Source: Cyanoderma ruficeps (Eukaryota; Chordata; Aves; Passeriformes; Timaliidae). Taken from it: a stretch of 64,000 bases of DNA. The stretch covers positions 20,048,044 through 20,112,043 of the forward strand of contig VZDJ01007753.1 of the NCBI GenBank assembly GCA_008694505.1, in the 5' to 3' direction. Both the position numbers and the translations under genes were made by a program. Shown piece after piece: positions 26,338 to 39,331 of the stretch (positions are counted from its first letter, which is position 1; each line of letters opens with the position of its first letter). Under the pieces are notes generated by a model. That model was not told where the DNA came from and did not search any database. It worked only from the letters and a program-made list of their open reading frames with translations.

Positions 26338-26399
26338 CTAAGACTGACTAAGACTGACCTTAAAATAAAAAGATATATATGGACTATACCATAGTCCAT
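26338..26399. repeat. Two 10-bp tandem copies followed by a perfect 9-bp hairpin
   Basis: The unit ctaagactga occurs twice in tandem (26338-26357). Twenty bases further on, ATGGACTAT (26379-26387) and its exact reverse complement ATAGTCCAT (26391-26399) are separated by a 3-base loop. Confidence 0.8.
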
Positions 26400-29300
26400 C
26401 CTTGCCACCAGAACATTGCCAGAGACCTCCTGGGAATCCTTTCTGGATTTACACCTCCGGTCATGAGTAGGAACCCAGTGTCAGTGATTGTCCTAAATAT
26501 TAGTGGGAAGGAAAATGTGTTTTGCTTACAGTAAAACTTAATTACTCCTCGAAATGCACCAATATTTGCAAGGTCAAATTTGTCTATTAAGCAAATAACC
26601 TATGTCTGTGAGATTACAAGATAAGAGAAGCTGTTAACTCTTCCACTTGGTAATGAACTACATCACAATTTAGCTGATTCCTGATTGCAATAAGGACATT
26701 TGCAGCAATGACAGGCATGCGAAAAACTCCAAAGGAAAGGTGGCCTTGAGAGACATCCATGCATACTCTCTCTCCCTCCCTGCCTCCTCCTACTCAGCTG
26801 CCTACTGTGGTGCAACTTTTGAAATGGCACCATATGCTCTAGGATACAACCTCACATATATTCTTAGAAACAACAACATCTGGAAGAGTGAAATTTACTG
26901 AGCTTATATGGTATGACTTTGATGGCTGTGATAGTGACAACCTTTTGAGTTGCCTCCAATTCAACTCCATTGCAGCCTTTTTTCCTTTTACTCTCATACC
27001 TGCTCAGACCAAAAGAGCTCTTCCTTCCCCATCATCCTTCCCATTAAAAAGGTTATAGCAAAACCTTGTATTTTCACTATTTAATACACAAAGTAGGTCT
27101 ATCTGGCTTGTCTTTTCTTTATTTGAGATTTCAGATGTTACTGTTTTGCTGCTCAGTTGAAGAAATGTTTCTGTTTACATGAGTCTTTGGAAAAGGATGT
27201 TCTGTAGATCTTTGTCCAGGACATGTTGGGCCACTGTGGTTTTCTGCATTATGCAGACACACAAATTTTCATCCAGACTTTCCCAGACAGAATTCAAGAA
27301 GTCGTAGGTGGAGAAGTTCCAAATTGAAGTATATCCTCAGCATGGTGACAAGGTTTGAATCCATCTCTAGAGGAGCAGTGGAGGTCCTGCAGATCCTGTG
27401 ATAAGGATTATCTTTTGATTCATCATCATTATCTTTTTGTCCATCATCCATTGATCTAGTCCTACTACCTTCTTGGTCCCACCTTGAAAATGAGTCACCA
27501 GATATTTTGCTATAGTTATTCTAATCTGACAAAGTAGGCTTTTCTTGAACAGCAGTACACTAAAAAAGGGTTTCCTTTCTTTTAGAATAATTTGGAAATG
27601 GGGCCAGCCAAAGGCAATCTTGATGCTCCCAGATGCCTATTCTTCTGGGTCACTGCAGCCCTTCCTGCAGTGTACAACCCGTACCAGAATAGAACCAAAG
27701 CCTTTGAGATAAGCTTGCAGTATGTGTGACATCTGACTACAAATGCAGTGCCATTGATTCACTACTAGTATGGGTGCCTGACAAAAATAAATGAATCTTA
27801 GCGTGACTCCACGAGTGGTGTTGACACATTCAATTGTCTGTGCTTCGTTTGCTGCAAAACAGTAGCTATTTTAGAAAAGCATTTGATGAGTTTAGCATAC
27901 ACAAAGAGTAGACAGATTTAAAAGACATCTTACTGGAACATTCTATTTTTGAGATTTCACTTTGACAAAACTGCCTCATTAAGGACTTGGATATGAAAAG
28001 CAGGAAAATGCTTTTGGATCTCATGTAAACTAAATTCAGAATTCTGATGAGCTGAATCAGTTCTTCCCATACATTATTTTCCTTTATCTGTATTTCTCCT
28101 TGTTCCTGTGTAAGAGATGACATAAAACCTTAAGGTATCTCGATCTTGATTAATGAGTAAGACGACTCCAAACTATATGAAATAAGAGAGAAAGAGGAAA
28201 GAGAATATAAGTATTTTGAACCCAAATTAAATTATAATATTTTGGAATGAACTAACTACAAATGATCATCACATGTTGTGGTAGAAAGTGAAAAAATAAC
28301 ACTTACTTCTGCAGGAAACCTTGCTGTGTGGTTTGCTTTGACTTAGGAGAAGCATTAAAACTACTAGAATACATCCTCTAAGGAACAAAAGGTTACTGTA
28401 TGGCAAAGGGCAGCTGCAGCCTCCTGCCAGCTTGGCTGAAGGCAAATTCACTAACGTGCATTGTTGAATATTGGGTTTCAGTTCTGAACAATGTGACAGT
28501 GGCTTTCAGAGGGTTTGTACACCTTCAGTCATATGTAACTATATCAACAAATAAAATTCAGGCAAAAAGCAAGTGGCCATGCTCTCTCCAGTCTTGTCAA
28601 TCCTGATTTAGGTCATTTATGTCATATTTATGGTATAAAGTGGTTGGCTTGTAGTCAGATTGCATACAATGGAACACATGGCACTTTTTGTACCCACAAC
28701 TTGTACCTTTGTCCTTTGATAAATGAGTCTTGGAAAGGACACCCATTATTCATGTGATAACCCCGTGATTGGTGTGCATCATTCTCACTAGGTCACTCTG
28801 CACCTTTGTGGGTTTGTTTTCTAGAAGAGTTCTTGGCCCAGCTGTGGCTCAAGCCTTCATCTTCTTTGAAGCCTGTACCAAAGTACTGTTCATTTGTTTA
28901 AGGGGCCAAGTGCATCCATCACACCCAGAATTTTTTTTTTTTTGATTCATAGACTATGTCTATAAAACTAGTCATGTGCACTATCTTTGAAGCCTAGTCA
29001 GTGATGCTATGAGAATATTTGGTGCCTGTTCCTTTTCTTTGAGTTTGGTTAGTTTTCTGCTCTTCAAGAACAAAATCAGTACCCTCTTTGCTGTTTCTGC
29101 TAATACATCTTTGTATTGTAGATCAGAAAAAAGGGTTGCCACCTGTGTGACTACAAAACTACCAAGCAACATAAATGACACAGTACATTTGCATGTCATT
29201 TCATGTAGTAATATTAAATGCAAAAAGATTTTAACATGCATCCTGTGTGTATTATTAGGGTTTCGTATGTTTTTGGTTTAGACAGGGCTAAAAATAGTTG

Positions 29301-30044
29301 GATACACTTTTTAGTAAATCACTTAGTCTTGCTCTAGAATGCTTTCTTACCTCAGCTTCACCTCAGATGCTTCTTAAGCTTCCAATATAGAGTGTTGGTA
29401 TCAATAGACTACTTCCACAGTTAATCAAAGTACAAGCAGAAAAACATGTAAGGAAAATAAGCTTTCCAGTAAAAAACCTTTCTTTTTTGTCTTTGCATTT
29501 CCATGACAGGCTTTACACCTGTATGGGCTTATCTTCCATCTTTCCTTCTGCACAGCTTGTTTGGAATGCTGGTGAAATAGCTGTTGCTTGAGTGTCCAGG
29601 TATATCACCATCAGTGTATTTATCCTGATGGAAGATTAACCACTATTAGTCTGGTTTTACAGAGGGGAGGGTAACAGAGCTGCTCACTGCCTCACAACCA
29701 GCCATTGGATGCTGTGGTATTATGGTTTCCTGATTATAGATCTGCCACAGTCTCCCTGGCTCCTTCTGTAGCAGCATATGGACACACACTTGGGTTTCAT
29801 ATCAATAGAAAGACAAGCCATTCAGCTGGGACCTGAAAGTTCAAAAGTGTTTCAGCGCTCCAGTCAAATAGTGGCTGAAATCTGGATTTAAATCTACAGC
29901 TCCAAGTGTGCCAGAGTGCAAGCTGCCAGCTGTTCCGAATGTATAAGGCTTCCAGGTCCTTCTTGTTTACAGAATTTGTACTTTGAGTAAGTAAATAATT
30001 ATTCTTAGGCCAGAAGGTGAATACCCAAGCATGACAGACTATTC

Positions 30045-30105
30045 AAGATATTAAAGACGTCACCTGGGAAAAGAGAGACCTGGGTTCTAATCACAGTTTT
30101 AATCA
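30045..30105 (+). mobile_element. MIR-like SINE remnant (5' part)
   Basis: Contains 'gagacctgggttctaatcac', which resembles the B-box part of mammalian-wide/CORE-type MIR SINEs. It is short and old, and identified by eye only. Confidence 0.35.
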
Positions 30106-33100
30106 ACACTTAATCTAAAACTGGAACAGAGACTAGAAGTAAAGTGTTTCTGTTTCCAGATCCTTGCTTATAAGAGCACCACATTAATGACCTAAATAAT
30201 TTTTTTCTCTCTCCCCTAGTTAACTGAAATCCTTCTTGTCCCTTTTGAAAATGTTGTTTTGAAAGTTAGCATTTCAGGTTCTAATGTTGCTGTATCTAAG
30301 AGATGGGATTTATAGCTGCAGGTGCATCACTTCTTCATCCTATTCCACTCTTTTTGCCCCCCACACCCTCTCTCCACACCCGATCCTCACTCCTCCCTGG
30401 CACTGCAGACATCAGACTCCTCTATCAGCCAATGCATTTCACTTCTGTGGCAGAAATCTGTGCAGGATTTAATATGGTCTGGCTGAAAACTCACTCACAG
30501 ATGGGTCTGAGGAGTGCCAGAGACAGCACAGCAATCAGTGTGAATGGAAGGGACCAGTTGAAACTTGGAAAGGGGAAAGGATCTTCCTCTTTGGTTTTTT
30601 TAATTGGTTTGCAAGACTTCATGAAATACATCCGAAAACAGACCAATTATGGGGAAGAGGTGGTATTTGTGACTACACTCAAAGTTTACATGGACAAATG
30701 CATGTTCCTTTTAGCCAGTTTTATTAGAAACATCAGTATTTTATCACTTCATACTAAACTGGTCTCATATTTAATTGCAATATTTTAACGTTTTTGTCTC
30801 TTTTTTGTGGCTGTAACTGCTTATCAAATTTGAAACAGAGGCATAATTTGAAATTATATTTAAAAACAAGTAACTGGAGTTTCAAGAATTTAGTTAACTA
30901 TGTGTATGTTTGTATTGTATAATTCTGATGTATCAATTTTTGCTTGTATGTTTTGAAATGTTTGGAAATTACTGAGATTTATTATCCATTTTTTAAAGAT
31001 TAAGAAACTTAGTCAAAACTATGTGTGTCCAGAAATCTTCCATCCCAGTTCAGTAGCTGTGTAGGTAAGCTGACTCTTAAAACCCCTTAAAGAAGGGAAT
31101 ACATTGGTACTAGGAGGACCTTTCTGAATGTTTGTCATATTCTCAAACTAACTCCAAAATATGGCACTGTACCAGCTACTTAGAAGGAAATTAACATTAT
31201 TATTGTTGTTGTTTTCATTCCTATTGTTATTATCTCCAGCTGAAACCAGGACGATATTTTACTACATTGTCTCTCTAAAATCAAGGAAACTGCAATGTCA
31301 TTATCAATTTCCATTTGGGCTAAAAATAATTTATTTTCAGACTTACATACTGCCAAAATAATGCCTTTTTTTTTAGTTCTCAACAGCAGAATGCTAAACC
31401 TGTCTTTCAACGTTGGTCCTGCAATTTCCAAATGCTCACTATGTAACAGTGTAGCTTGTTTCTGCTAGGTAGCTTCCTCTCTGATAAAAGTATTAGCATC
31501 CCAACATGCATCAATGTAGCAGATTAGTCTCCTACAGCAAGAATTTGTTTCAGCCATTTACACAGTACTGTCCGTTTTATTGAACAAGATATTCCCAAGC
31601 TACATTTAGTACAGAATTTTCCAGTTCTTTATGTGAGATGAATTAACTTTGCTTTTTAGTTCAGTTGAGTATTGTTTTTTTGGGAAACCAAAAGAGGAAA
31701 GCTTTCTGCTGATACAGTGGAATTTTTTCCTTTCTACCAGTTCTTTCTACCAGTAAGTAAAGCCTGTTGACCTAGAATTTCAAATTCAGTATTTAAATAC
31801 AGCCAAGTAGTTCATATTTGTTTTACTTAGGATCCCACCTCACTATTTGAAAATACACTTTTCTTAACTGTACTTGAGTGCAATTCTTTCTTGAACTTAG
31901 TTTTGGAAGAGATTGTTTACCATTCATTTTCTGTGTATTTCAGGACAATATCTTCATATCTCTGTAACTCCTTTTCTGTCTTCAGTGATCAAGCTGCCGT
32001 ATAACTGTTAAAAACGGCTAAGTATAGAAAAATATCTGTTTAGTAGGTGAGAACCCAGAAGGATTTTCATCTTTATTTTGTAGAAACAAACTGGGTATTT
32101 TTTGCTTTTATGTTACATTGCTAGGAATGAGGGAGGTAGCCTTTCAAGTAGAAAAAGCCCCCTGGTATTTCCTCACTGTATCCTCAGTTATACAAATAAG
32201 AGGTCGTTAGATATGCCTGCATAAGAGATCTTCTAAAATATGCTCTGTATATTGACAAAAAGTGTAATTAATGTTAGAATTCAAGTACATTGTATAAACT
32301 GTTGGGTTATCTGACACAACAGGTTCTGGTAAGGGTAAATGCTATATGCAATACTGAGTTTTGGATATCGTTAGGTTTTGGAATTACAGATAAGTTTTTG
32401 CCATCAACTCATATCAATTCACATCAATTCGTCAATTGGTGTTAAATTCATACAAAACTGTTCTTGACTGTGGAATGGATTTTTGTAATGACAGATTGAA
32501 ATTTGAAACAGTTGAAAGTACTTTCATGCCCTTCATTGCCTAGGTCTTTTAGGGATTCTCTAAGTCTTGATAGATATTGTCAGTGACTCTGTTACACAGT
32601 GCAGGGTAGAAAATACTGCCTTAGGGTGTGAGCTGATAGTGCAGCCAGGCTGCCTGATTACAACAATAACTCACATATAGTCTAGACTATGTAAAATAAT
32701 ATTTTCTTTTTCATGTCTGATAAATTTCACTGGTATCCAATTGAGCATGAGTTAAACTGGATGTTACTGCTGCTTTTACCTCTCATAGCTGTGTTTCCTA
32801 ATCTCCACTTTTGCACTGGCTCTAGCAACTACATATACACCAGGAGCACCAAAGTCACTAAATTGCACAAATCGAGTAATCTTTTTTTTTTTTTCTGGTA
32901 GTTCGATATCCTGTTGTATCAATGAGTTGGTGTAAATAATGATGGCAGTAATTAGAAAAGAATAGAAAGAAAGAAGGAAAAGGTGTTGGAAGGGAAGAAC
33001 TGGCTTGTCCCCTTCATTGGCAGCATAATGTGAAATTTTACCTGTAAGAAACCTTATGACATTGATGTTATTTTTAAATGTAGAACTGTAATAGAATTCT

Positions 33101-33431
33101 TGCTGTAATGTGAAACTGCACTCTGTGTCCTCTCTAACACAGAGATCCTATGACCCTTCTTGGTTTAATCCCTTTCTCTTCTAATTGCCCACTTTTTTTT
33201 TTGTTGTGGGAGTTCTAACTTACTTCTAGGATGATTTGCAAGCTGTAACTCCCTTTTCACTCCACAGACCCTGTGGAGGATTTTTGCAAGTGCTTGGCCT
33301 CTTTACTCTCCCTTAATTCAAATTCTAAAATGAGCTTCTTTACACCTTTGAGCAGAACAGTCACCATCTGCCTTCCTAAATCAGTAAGGCTCACTTCAGT
33401 GAGCTAGAAATCTCTACTCCACTCTTATGAC

Positions 33432-34052
33432 TCTTGGAACCGTAGAATGTTGAAAGGCATCTCTGGACATCATCTGGTCCAATTTTCCTGCTCAAAACAA
33501 CATCAGCTAGGGAAGGTTGCTCAGGGATGTGTCCAGTCAGATTTCAAACATCTCCAAGCATGGAGACTCCACAACCTCTCTGGGCAGCCTCTTTCATATG
33601 CTCAGTCAGTCTCACAATAAAATATCTTTTTCTTATGTTTAATCATTCCTATGTTAATTGCATACTTGTCCTTGCACTGGGTACCACTGAGAAGAGTCTG
33701 GCTCCATCTTCCCCATCTCCCCCATATGAGAGATATTCCAGCCCCTTCATGATTTTCATGGCACTATGCTGGACTCTTTCCAGCATGTCCATGTCTGTCT
33801 TGTAGAGGGGAGCCTGGAAGTGGATACAGCACTCCAGGTGTGTCTGACCAGTGCTGAACAGAGGGAAAGAATCACCTCCCTCAGCCTACTGACAATGGTC
33901 TGCCTACTGCAGCCCAGGATGCTCTTGCCTCTCTCTGCTGTAAGGGTGTATTGCTGACTATGTTCATCTAGTTGTGCCTCAGCTCTCCCAGGTGTTTTTC
34001 GGCCAGGCTGCTTTCCAGCCCCTCAGGTCCCACCCTGTCCTGGTACCTGCAG
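33432..34052 (-). mobile_element. CR1 LINE copy, 5'-truncated and diverged
   Basis: About 620 bp collinear with the CR1 3' half read on the minus strand. Landmarks on the plus strand, in order, are the tail-proximal 'acatcatctggtccaatttt', 'ctccacaacctctctgggca', 'gcactatgctggactctttc', 'atacagcactccaggtgtgt' and 'ctgcagcccaggatgctctt'. Several frameshifts and stops are present, so it is inactive. It is older than the copy at 54611. Confidence 0.85.
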
Positions 34053-34954
34053 TTAGCTGAAGGCCCCATCCAAATCTTTAATTAAAAGATGAGGGAAAAT
34101 ACTTAACAAGTAAGAGTCATTTATTTTGTTCTTTGGGTCATTGAAATAGAGTTATGAGCATGATGATGATACTCTGGAGGCAAACACACTTCTATAAATA
34201 CTCATGAGTAAGAAAAACAGACTAACAGCAGCAGTTAGCTGTTCTGTGCCTCAGAATTTAGCCATTTCTGACAAAAATTATTCTCTAAATGTATTCAGGG
34301 ATATATTATACATAACTTCTAGAGGCTTTTTAAGCAAGAGTGTTTTCTGCGTAATAAAGTATTCAATAGCACTTTGTATTTCTTTAGCTGGCAAATAGAT
34401 ATAAATATGCTTGGCTTCAAAGGGAAAGCCTGTCTGATATGAATATACTGTATAGGATCAGGAACACTTTCATGAATAAGCCAACTGATCCCAACACAGC
34501 AATTCAAATAAATAAATTCTCTTCAGTTTCAGAGAAGACAAGTACAGCAGGAGAGATGGCAACCATGGTTATTTAACCACAAATTGTGTGATATTTTGTT
34601 AGATTCTCTGCTCCTGGAAACTGAATCTCAGTTTGACTTCCAGCATTATTGGAAAAAAAAAATTGAGAAATGAGAAATTGACATGACATTTCGAAAATAT
34701 AATAAAAATTAAAAAATAGTTCAATTTTTCCTTCGAGGCGACTAGACCAAACTCTTTCTCAGATTTTGATTTCTTAGTTTCCAAATGTTCAGACAGGTTC
34801 TACTGGACTCAGATTGAAGAGTTACCTCTGCCCAGTTCTGTGGGACCACAGGCAGAAGCACTCTGTGGCCAGATTGTTTGATCCTGAACAGCACTACAGG
34901 AGTGCTTTAACTGCTGTGATGTATGATATAGAATATCTTTTGTGGCAGGCATTG

Positions 34955-35005
34955 GCACGCTATTTTCAGAGAAGGGGACTCACTGAGGATCACACAGTTG
35001 TTTGA
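34955..35005 (+). mobile_element. Possible MIR core remnant
   Basis: 'cagagaaggggactcactga' followed by 'ggatcacacagttg' resembles the MIR core (ACAGAGAAGGAAACTGAGGC, then GGTCACACAGC). Only about 50 bp is visible. Confidence 0.35.
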
Positions 35006-35637
35006 GGGGAATTCTCCTCACCATACCAACTGGCCTGAGTATGTGGCAGAGTAACTGGTCTCAGGCTTGGTGTACATTAATGGTCAAGATTATGGTAACA
35101 GCTCTAAGGAAGGGAAATAAATCTAAGACATGCAGTAAGACCAGTGCTTAGAGGAGGTGGCTAGTATAATTTAAAGTAAGGCTGAAAGCAAAAGAAACTC
35201 ATTGTTTCTTAAATCTGCATTTATCATTTTCACAAGATTGTTGGCAGGTCTTTTGTTCTTATATTTTCTTCCTTCTTTTGCATTGCATATCTGTACATGA
35301 TAGTGCATGGCAGGTTTTTTCAGTTATGAAAGTTATGAAAGTCAAGAGTCACAGTTCTGATGGATCTCAAACAAAGGACCTAGTGTGGGCCAACTGAGAG
35401 CAAATCCATCTTGCTTCTTTCAGATGGGTAAAAGAAATTATATGTCAGCAATTAATTCTTACTTTTTGATGCAAGGTCTCAAGGAGTTGTGTGAGCTTTA
35501 CTTACAGAGGTTTCATCTACCTTTAAGTGGTAGGTACACCTGGTGAAACAACTTTAGGAAAATGAGGCAGATTTTTTCATAGAATTTTTCAAATGTACAT
35601 GTCCTCCATCTTAAAAATGGTCAAGTTGTATAAATTT

Positions 35638-35745
35638 CATTTGACAGTTGAGGAAACTGGGAAGGGAAAGTTCAAGTGATTTATCCAATATCATAGAAAT
35701 AAATAACTTTGGAAGTGGCTGAATAAGTTCAAAACTCTTCTGTTC
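35638..35745 (+). mobile_element. MIR-type SINE, core and 3' part
   Basis: 'tttgacagttgaggaaactg' followed by 'aagtgatttatccaatatca' and, after a short gap, 'ggaagtggctgaataagttc' follows the order of the MIR core: TTTACAGATGAGGAAACTGA, then AAGTAACTTGCCCAAGGTCA, then AAGTGGCAGAGC. This is the best-preserved ancient SINE in the window. Confidence 0.6.
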
Positions 35746-38700
35746 CATTTTCTTTCCTATGGACTGTTTTTGCAGACAGTACAGCTATTCCATATTTATT
35801 AAAGAAAAAGGCATTTTAAATATGCACTACAGTCTTAAGAGAAGAAGAGGCTTCCCAAATCAGAGCTTGAATTAGATGGATTTTGGTAATACAGGCAAAT
35901 CAAGATATTAATTACATGTCCACAAAGATGTAGGGTCTCCTTTCCCTCCAATGTTATAAAACAGTTTAGCTGTTTCTGACTATTTTTGCTCACCTTCAGA
36001 GCAGAGAAAAATGGTGGAATGTCAATATCATTCCCTCATCCATTCACACAGCACTGGAAAAGAAAGCGAAGCTAGTTCCAGGCACTTCAATATTTTTATA
36101 AGAGGTTTTGTTTTTTAGGTGTTCTAATTCTTCATCAGACTAATTCCCTTTCAAATTTCCCTGGAAGATTATGCCCACTAGTTAATATTTCAAAGTTTTG
36201 AAACACCAAACTAATTAGACTAATGGCATTTTTCATTTGTTTCTAGAAGGTTATGGAGATCTAGAAGTGAGGAAACAGGCTATATGATTTGCATATCCCA
36301 AAGGAGGAGATAGGGAGCTGTGAAAAGGGACTTATGCTACAATTACCCTGGAGCAATGGAGCCTGTGATCTGCTTGAAGGTAGAAAGAAAAGAACCAGGA
36401 GAGGAGTACACTATTGAGAATGAGAGAGGAGAAAGTCATGAGGACAGTATCGAGATGTTACAGTCAAAAAGTCAGAAGATTGAGAAAAAGACAACTGAAA
36501 ATGGGTGTGGAGGGAGTGGTGAAGGGTTGGCAAAGAAGTGAAGAATTCTGCTGTTGCCTTCTGGTCCGAAAGTAATGTGGAAGGGGAGCAGACAAAAGAA
36601 GATGGTTAAAATCTAGAAAATATCTGAAACTGCACAAGAGGCTACAATGGTTGAAAACGGGGCAATCTTACCATAACAGTAATTATGACTTTGGCTCTGT
36701 GAGATGTAAATAATATATACAGCCTCTCTGAGTGGAAGTACATTACTTCCTATTGATGGCAAAGAGGATCTGCTCCTACAGTTACTGCAGCAGTATATGA
36801 GAAGCAGTTTATGAAGTTATCCCTTCTCTTTATTATACTCTACTGCTTTTTCACATTTACGATTTTCCAGATGCAGGCATCCATTTGACACAGTAAAGGA
36901 AAAAAGACATACATGAGGATTTATCCCTCACTGATTCCTTCAAGAATTTTGATGGATTTTTCTTTCTTGAGAAAAACCCTTGTTAGAGCATTTTAGATGG
37001 AAGTGTATGGATGCTTTTTAGTAGTGATTAAACCATGCCTGTCAGCTATGAAAATCTTTTTTAACTGATGTAGCATGGGTCATTTTGCCTGTGATTTAAG
37101 GACAGAAACAGATTATACTACCCATTTAATGCTTTTTTTCATCTTTGGAAGAGAAATTTGTAACAAGTCTCTCGTGTGGAGGACTGTTTGCTATACAAAG
37201 AGGCGAAGTCAGTGGGTGTTTGACACTGCAAACTAATTTTGTTCTAAGACATGAAATGAAAAACATGATAAGGTGAGGCATGTATACAGCATGGATCAGA
37301 AACAAGTAATTATAAAACATGAATGATTCTCAATGAAAGAATTATTCTGAAACAACTAGCAGTGTTCAAAGTGAAGATTTTCAGAAGAGCCTGGTTCTCA
37401 CACAGAGCTTGAGCTTTGGTCTTTAGTGATGTGCCCGATTCACAGTTCAGTGTTCAGCAGTCAGGAACCTGCTCACTCGAGAGTCCCTAAAGAGGACATT
37501 GATCGCCCGAGCAGCTCGCATCAGGCCCAGCGGCCATGGCAGAGATGAGCTTCCTACTCCCTCTAGTGCAGCAATTGTGCACTCAGGCACTGCCTGCTAT
37601 TGCTTTTCAAAAAGGTTCAGTGATACTAAAGAAGTGAAAGAGTATCAATTTTTGTGATAGAAATGGAACCAGTTTGTGTGTTGAGTTGCAAAGAATTCAG
37701 GAGTACTTTGAAAAGAGCAATATTTTTGTCAACTGATTTGACCGATGTGGTCTTTAAAGGTGCTTATTGGCTTAAAAAGGGAAGATATCCTGGCTAAAAC
37801 CAGCTCTGAATAGTAACGAGGGGCTGGAAGTTAGTGTTTCTAAGGTGCTAAAACTGGGGAATTGAAGATAACTCAATTCCCTGTACAGAAAATAGAGGAG
37901 AGGCCAAAGCTGCAGCAGCTGGACTGGGGAGCTGCCTGCAAGTAGCATATATGGATTTGGATTTTTAGGAAAGGGAAGGAATATGGTCAGAGTTAGCTCC
38001 TGTCTCTCACTTCCCTGTGCCCGTGCTGGCATCACTTGCGTAAGTGGAGCTAGAGCACTTTTTTTATGAAGATGAGTAAATTTGTCCTGCTAGTTATTTC
38101 TGGACCATGAAAGAACAGGGTGGTAAATTAAAACAGCTTCTAAAAGGTGATACAAGTGCCTGGTAGTAGCTCTAGGCTCCCTCTCCATTCAGCCTTTTGA
38201 AGGCTCTGCTCTCTGCTAGTGCTACTATCAATACCTTCCCTTTCCATAGCACCTACAATCCCCAAAAAGGCCCAGAATTGGTGATATGACAGAGTGGGCT
38301 GCAGAAAAGCCAAGAGATCTCTAGGAAAACTTTCCTTTTTTTTTTGATGTTCTGGCGATACATTCATATGGACAAAAATTTGTATGGAAGAAGTATGACA
38401 GAAAGTACTGATACCCTTGAACTGCCAGAAATATTTTACATTCCAAATTGAATCAATGTTATTGCATTCTTTCCCTTCCTCAGGTTATTGCTTGTGTGGC
38501 TCTTTGTAATTCTCCTCCAATCAAATATTTTTTTCTACTCCCAATCAAACTCCTGTCATCTCCCTGGCATCTGGTGGCTGTCTATTGTGGACACAGCAGG
38601 GACAGACGGATCTTATTTTGCCATTAGCTGTGACCTTAAGGGTGATTACATTTGCTTTCCCCTCTATCTTTAAATTATCCCTTATCAGAGTGTTTCTATA

Positions 38701-39182
38701 ATTCATGTATTTACCTTATATATTTATGTATTACCCTTCTTGAAGATCTATTTCTGAGTGCTTAGTATCATATAAGGCATTTAAAAAATATATTCTGCTA
38801 AATAAATGATCTCCAACGAAGATCACACATCAAGCATTAGCAACATAGATGACCTAATTGTTACAAGATGCTTTGCTTGACTGCTCTCTCCCCAGCTACT
38901 GTCAGTAAAAGGGACTCCTTAACTCCATTCTCCCTTACAGTAAATATTTTATAACCTGAGGCACCTATAGTGTCACTTCTAAGAACGTGGCCCTCAAGGG
39001 TCTGGGGGTATGACTCTCAAAGTTCCCTGTGCATAGCACTTGGCTGGAATTCACCACTACTGTGAGGGACACAAGGTGAGATGGGCAGTCCTAACTTGTC
39101 ATCAGACATGGCTTTTTTACAGCAAAACAAACAAACAAAATTTTATAGTTACAATATTGTCTAAAAATCTAACTTCTGAAAA

Positions 39183-39331
39183 GAGAGATCTCCCCTGAAC
39201 CTTCTTTTCTCCAGGTTACACACCCTCAGCTTCCTCAGCCACCCCTCACAGAACTTGTACTCCAGACCCTCTACCAGCTTTGTTGCCTTTCTCCAGACAC
39301 AGTCCAACACCTCAATGGCTTTCTTGTAGTG
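39183..39331 (-). mobile_element. Short internal CR1 fragment
   Basis: About 150 bp matching a CR1 segment. On the plus strand 'gagatctcccctgaaccttc', 'ttgtactccagaccctctac' and 'cacctcaatggctttcttgt' occur in CR1 order. Both ends are missing, so it is a remnant after deletion. Confidence 0.8.

Larger units (their letters stand above)
24617..33431. other. GPHN 5' flank, no gene recognised
   Basis: AT-rich intergenic DNA. It holds short chance open frames, the longest a 161-codon frame at 30303-30788 with no recognisable domain. It also has scattered T-runs (24937, 28931, 32882), one MIR-like relic (30045-30105) and a short hairpin (26379-26399). I see no coding exon, RNA gene or complete transposon. 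Confidence 0.6.
34053..39182. other. GPHN 5' flank, no gene recognised
   Basis: AT-rich intergenic DNA between CR1 copies. It contains MIR-like relics near 34955-35005 and 35638-35745. The open frames (for example 36320-36541, 73 codons) show no domain or splice context. Confidence 0.6.

Noticed and set aside
29655..29715. Possible further MIR core ('ggttttacagaggggagggt')
   Set aside because: The similarity is limited to one short motif and the following sequence does not keep the MIR order.
30303..30788. 161-codon plus-strand open frame, the longest outside the CpG island
   Set aside because: No domain, start context or splice support. A frame this long is about what chance yields in 64 kb on six frames.
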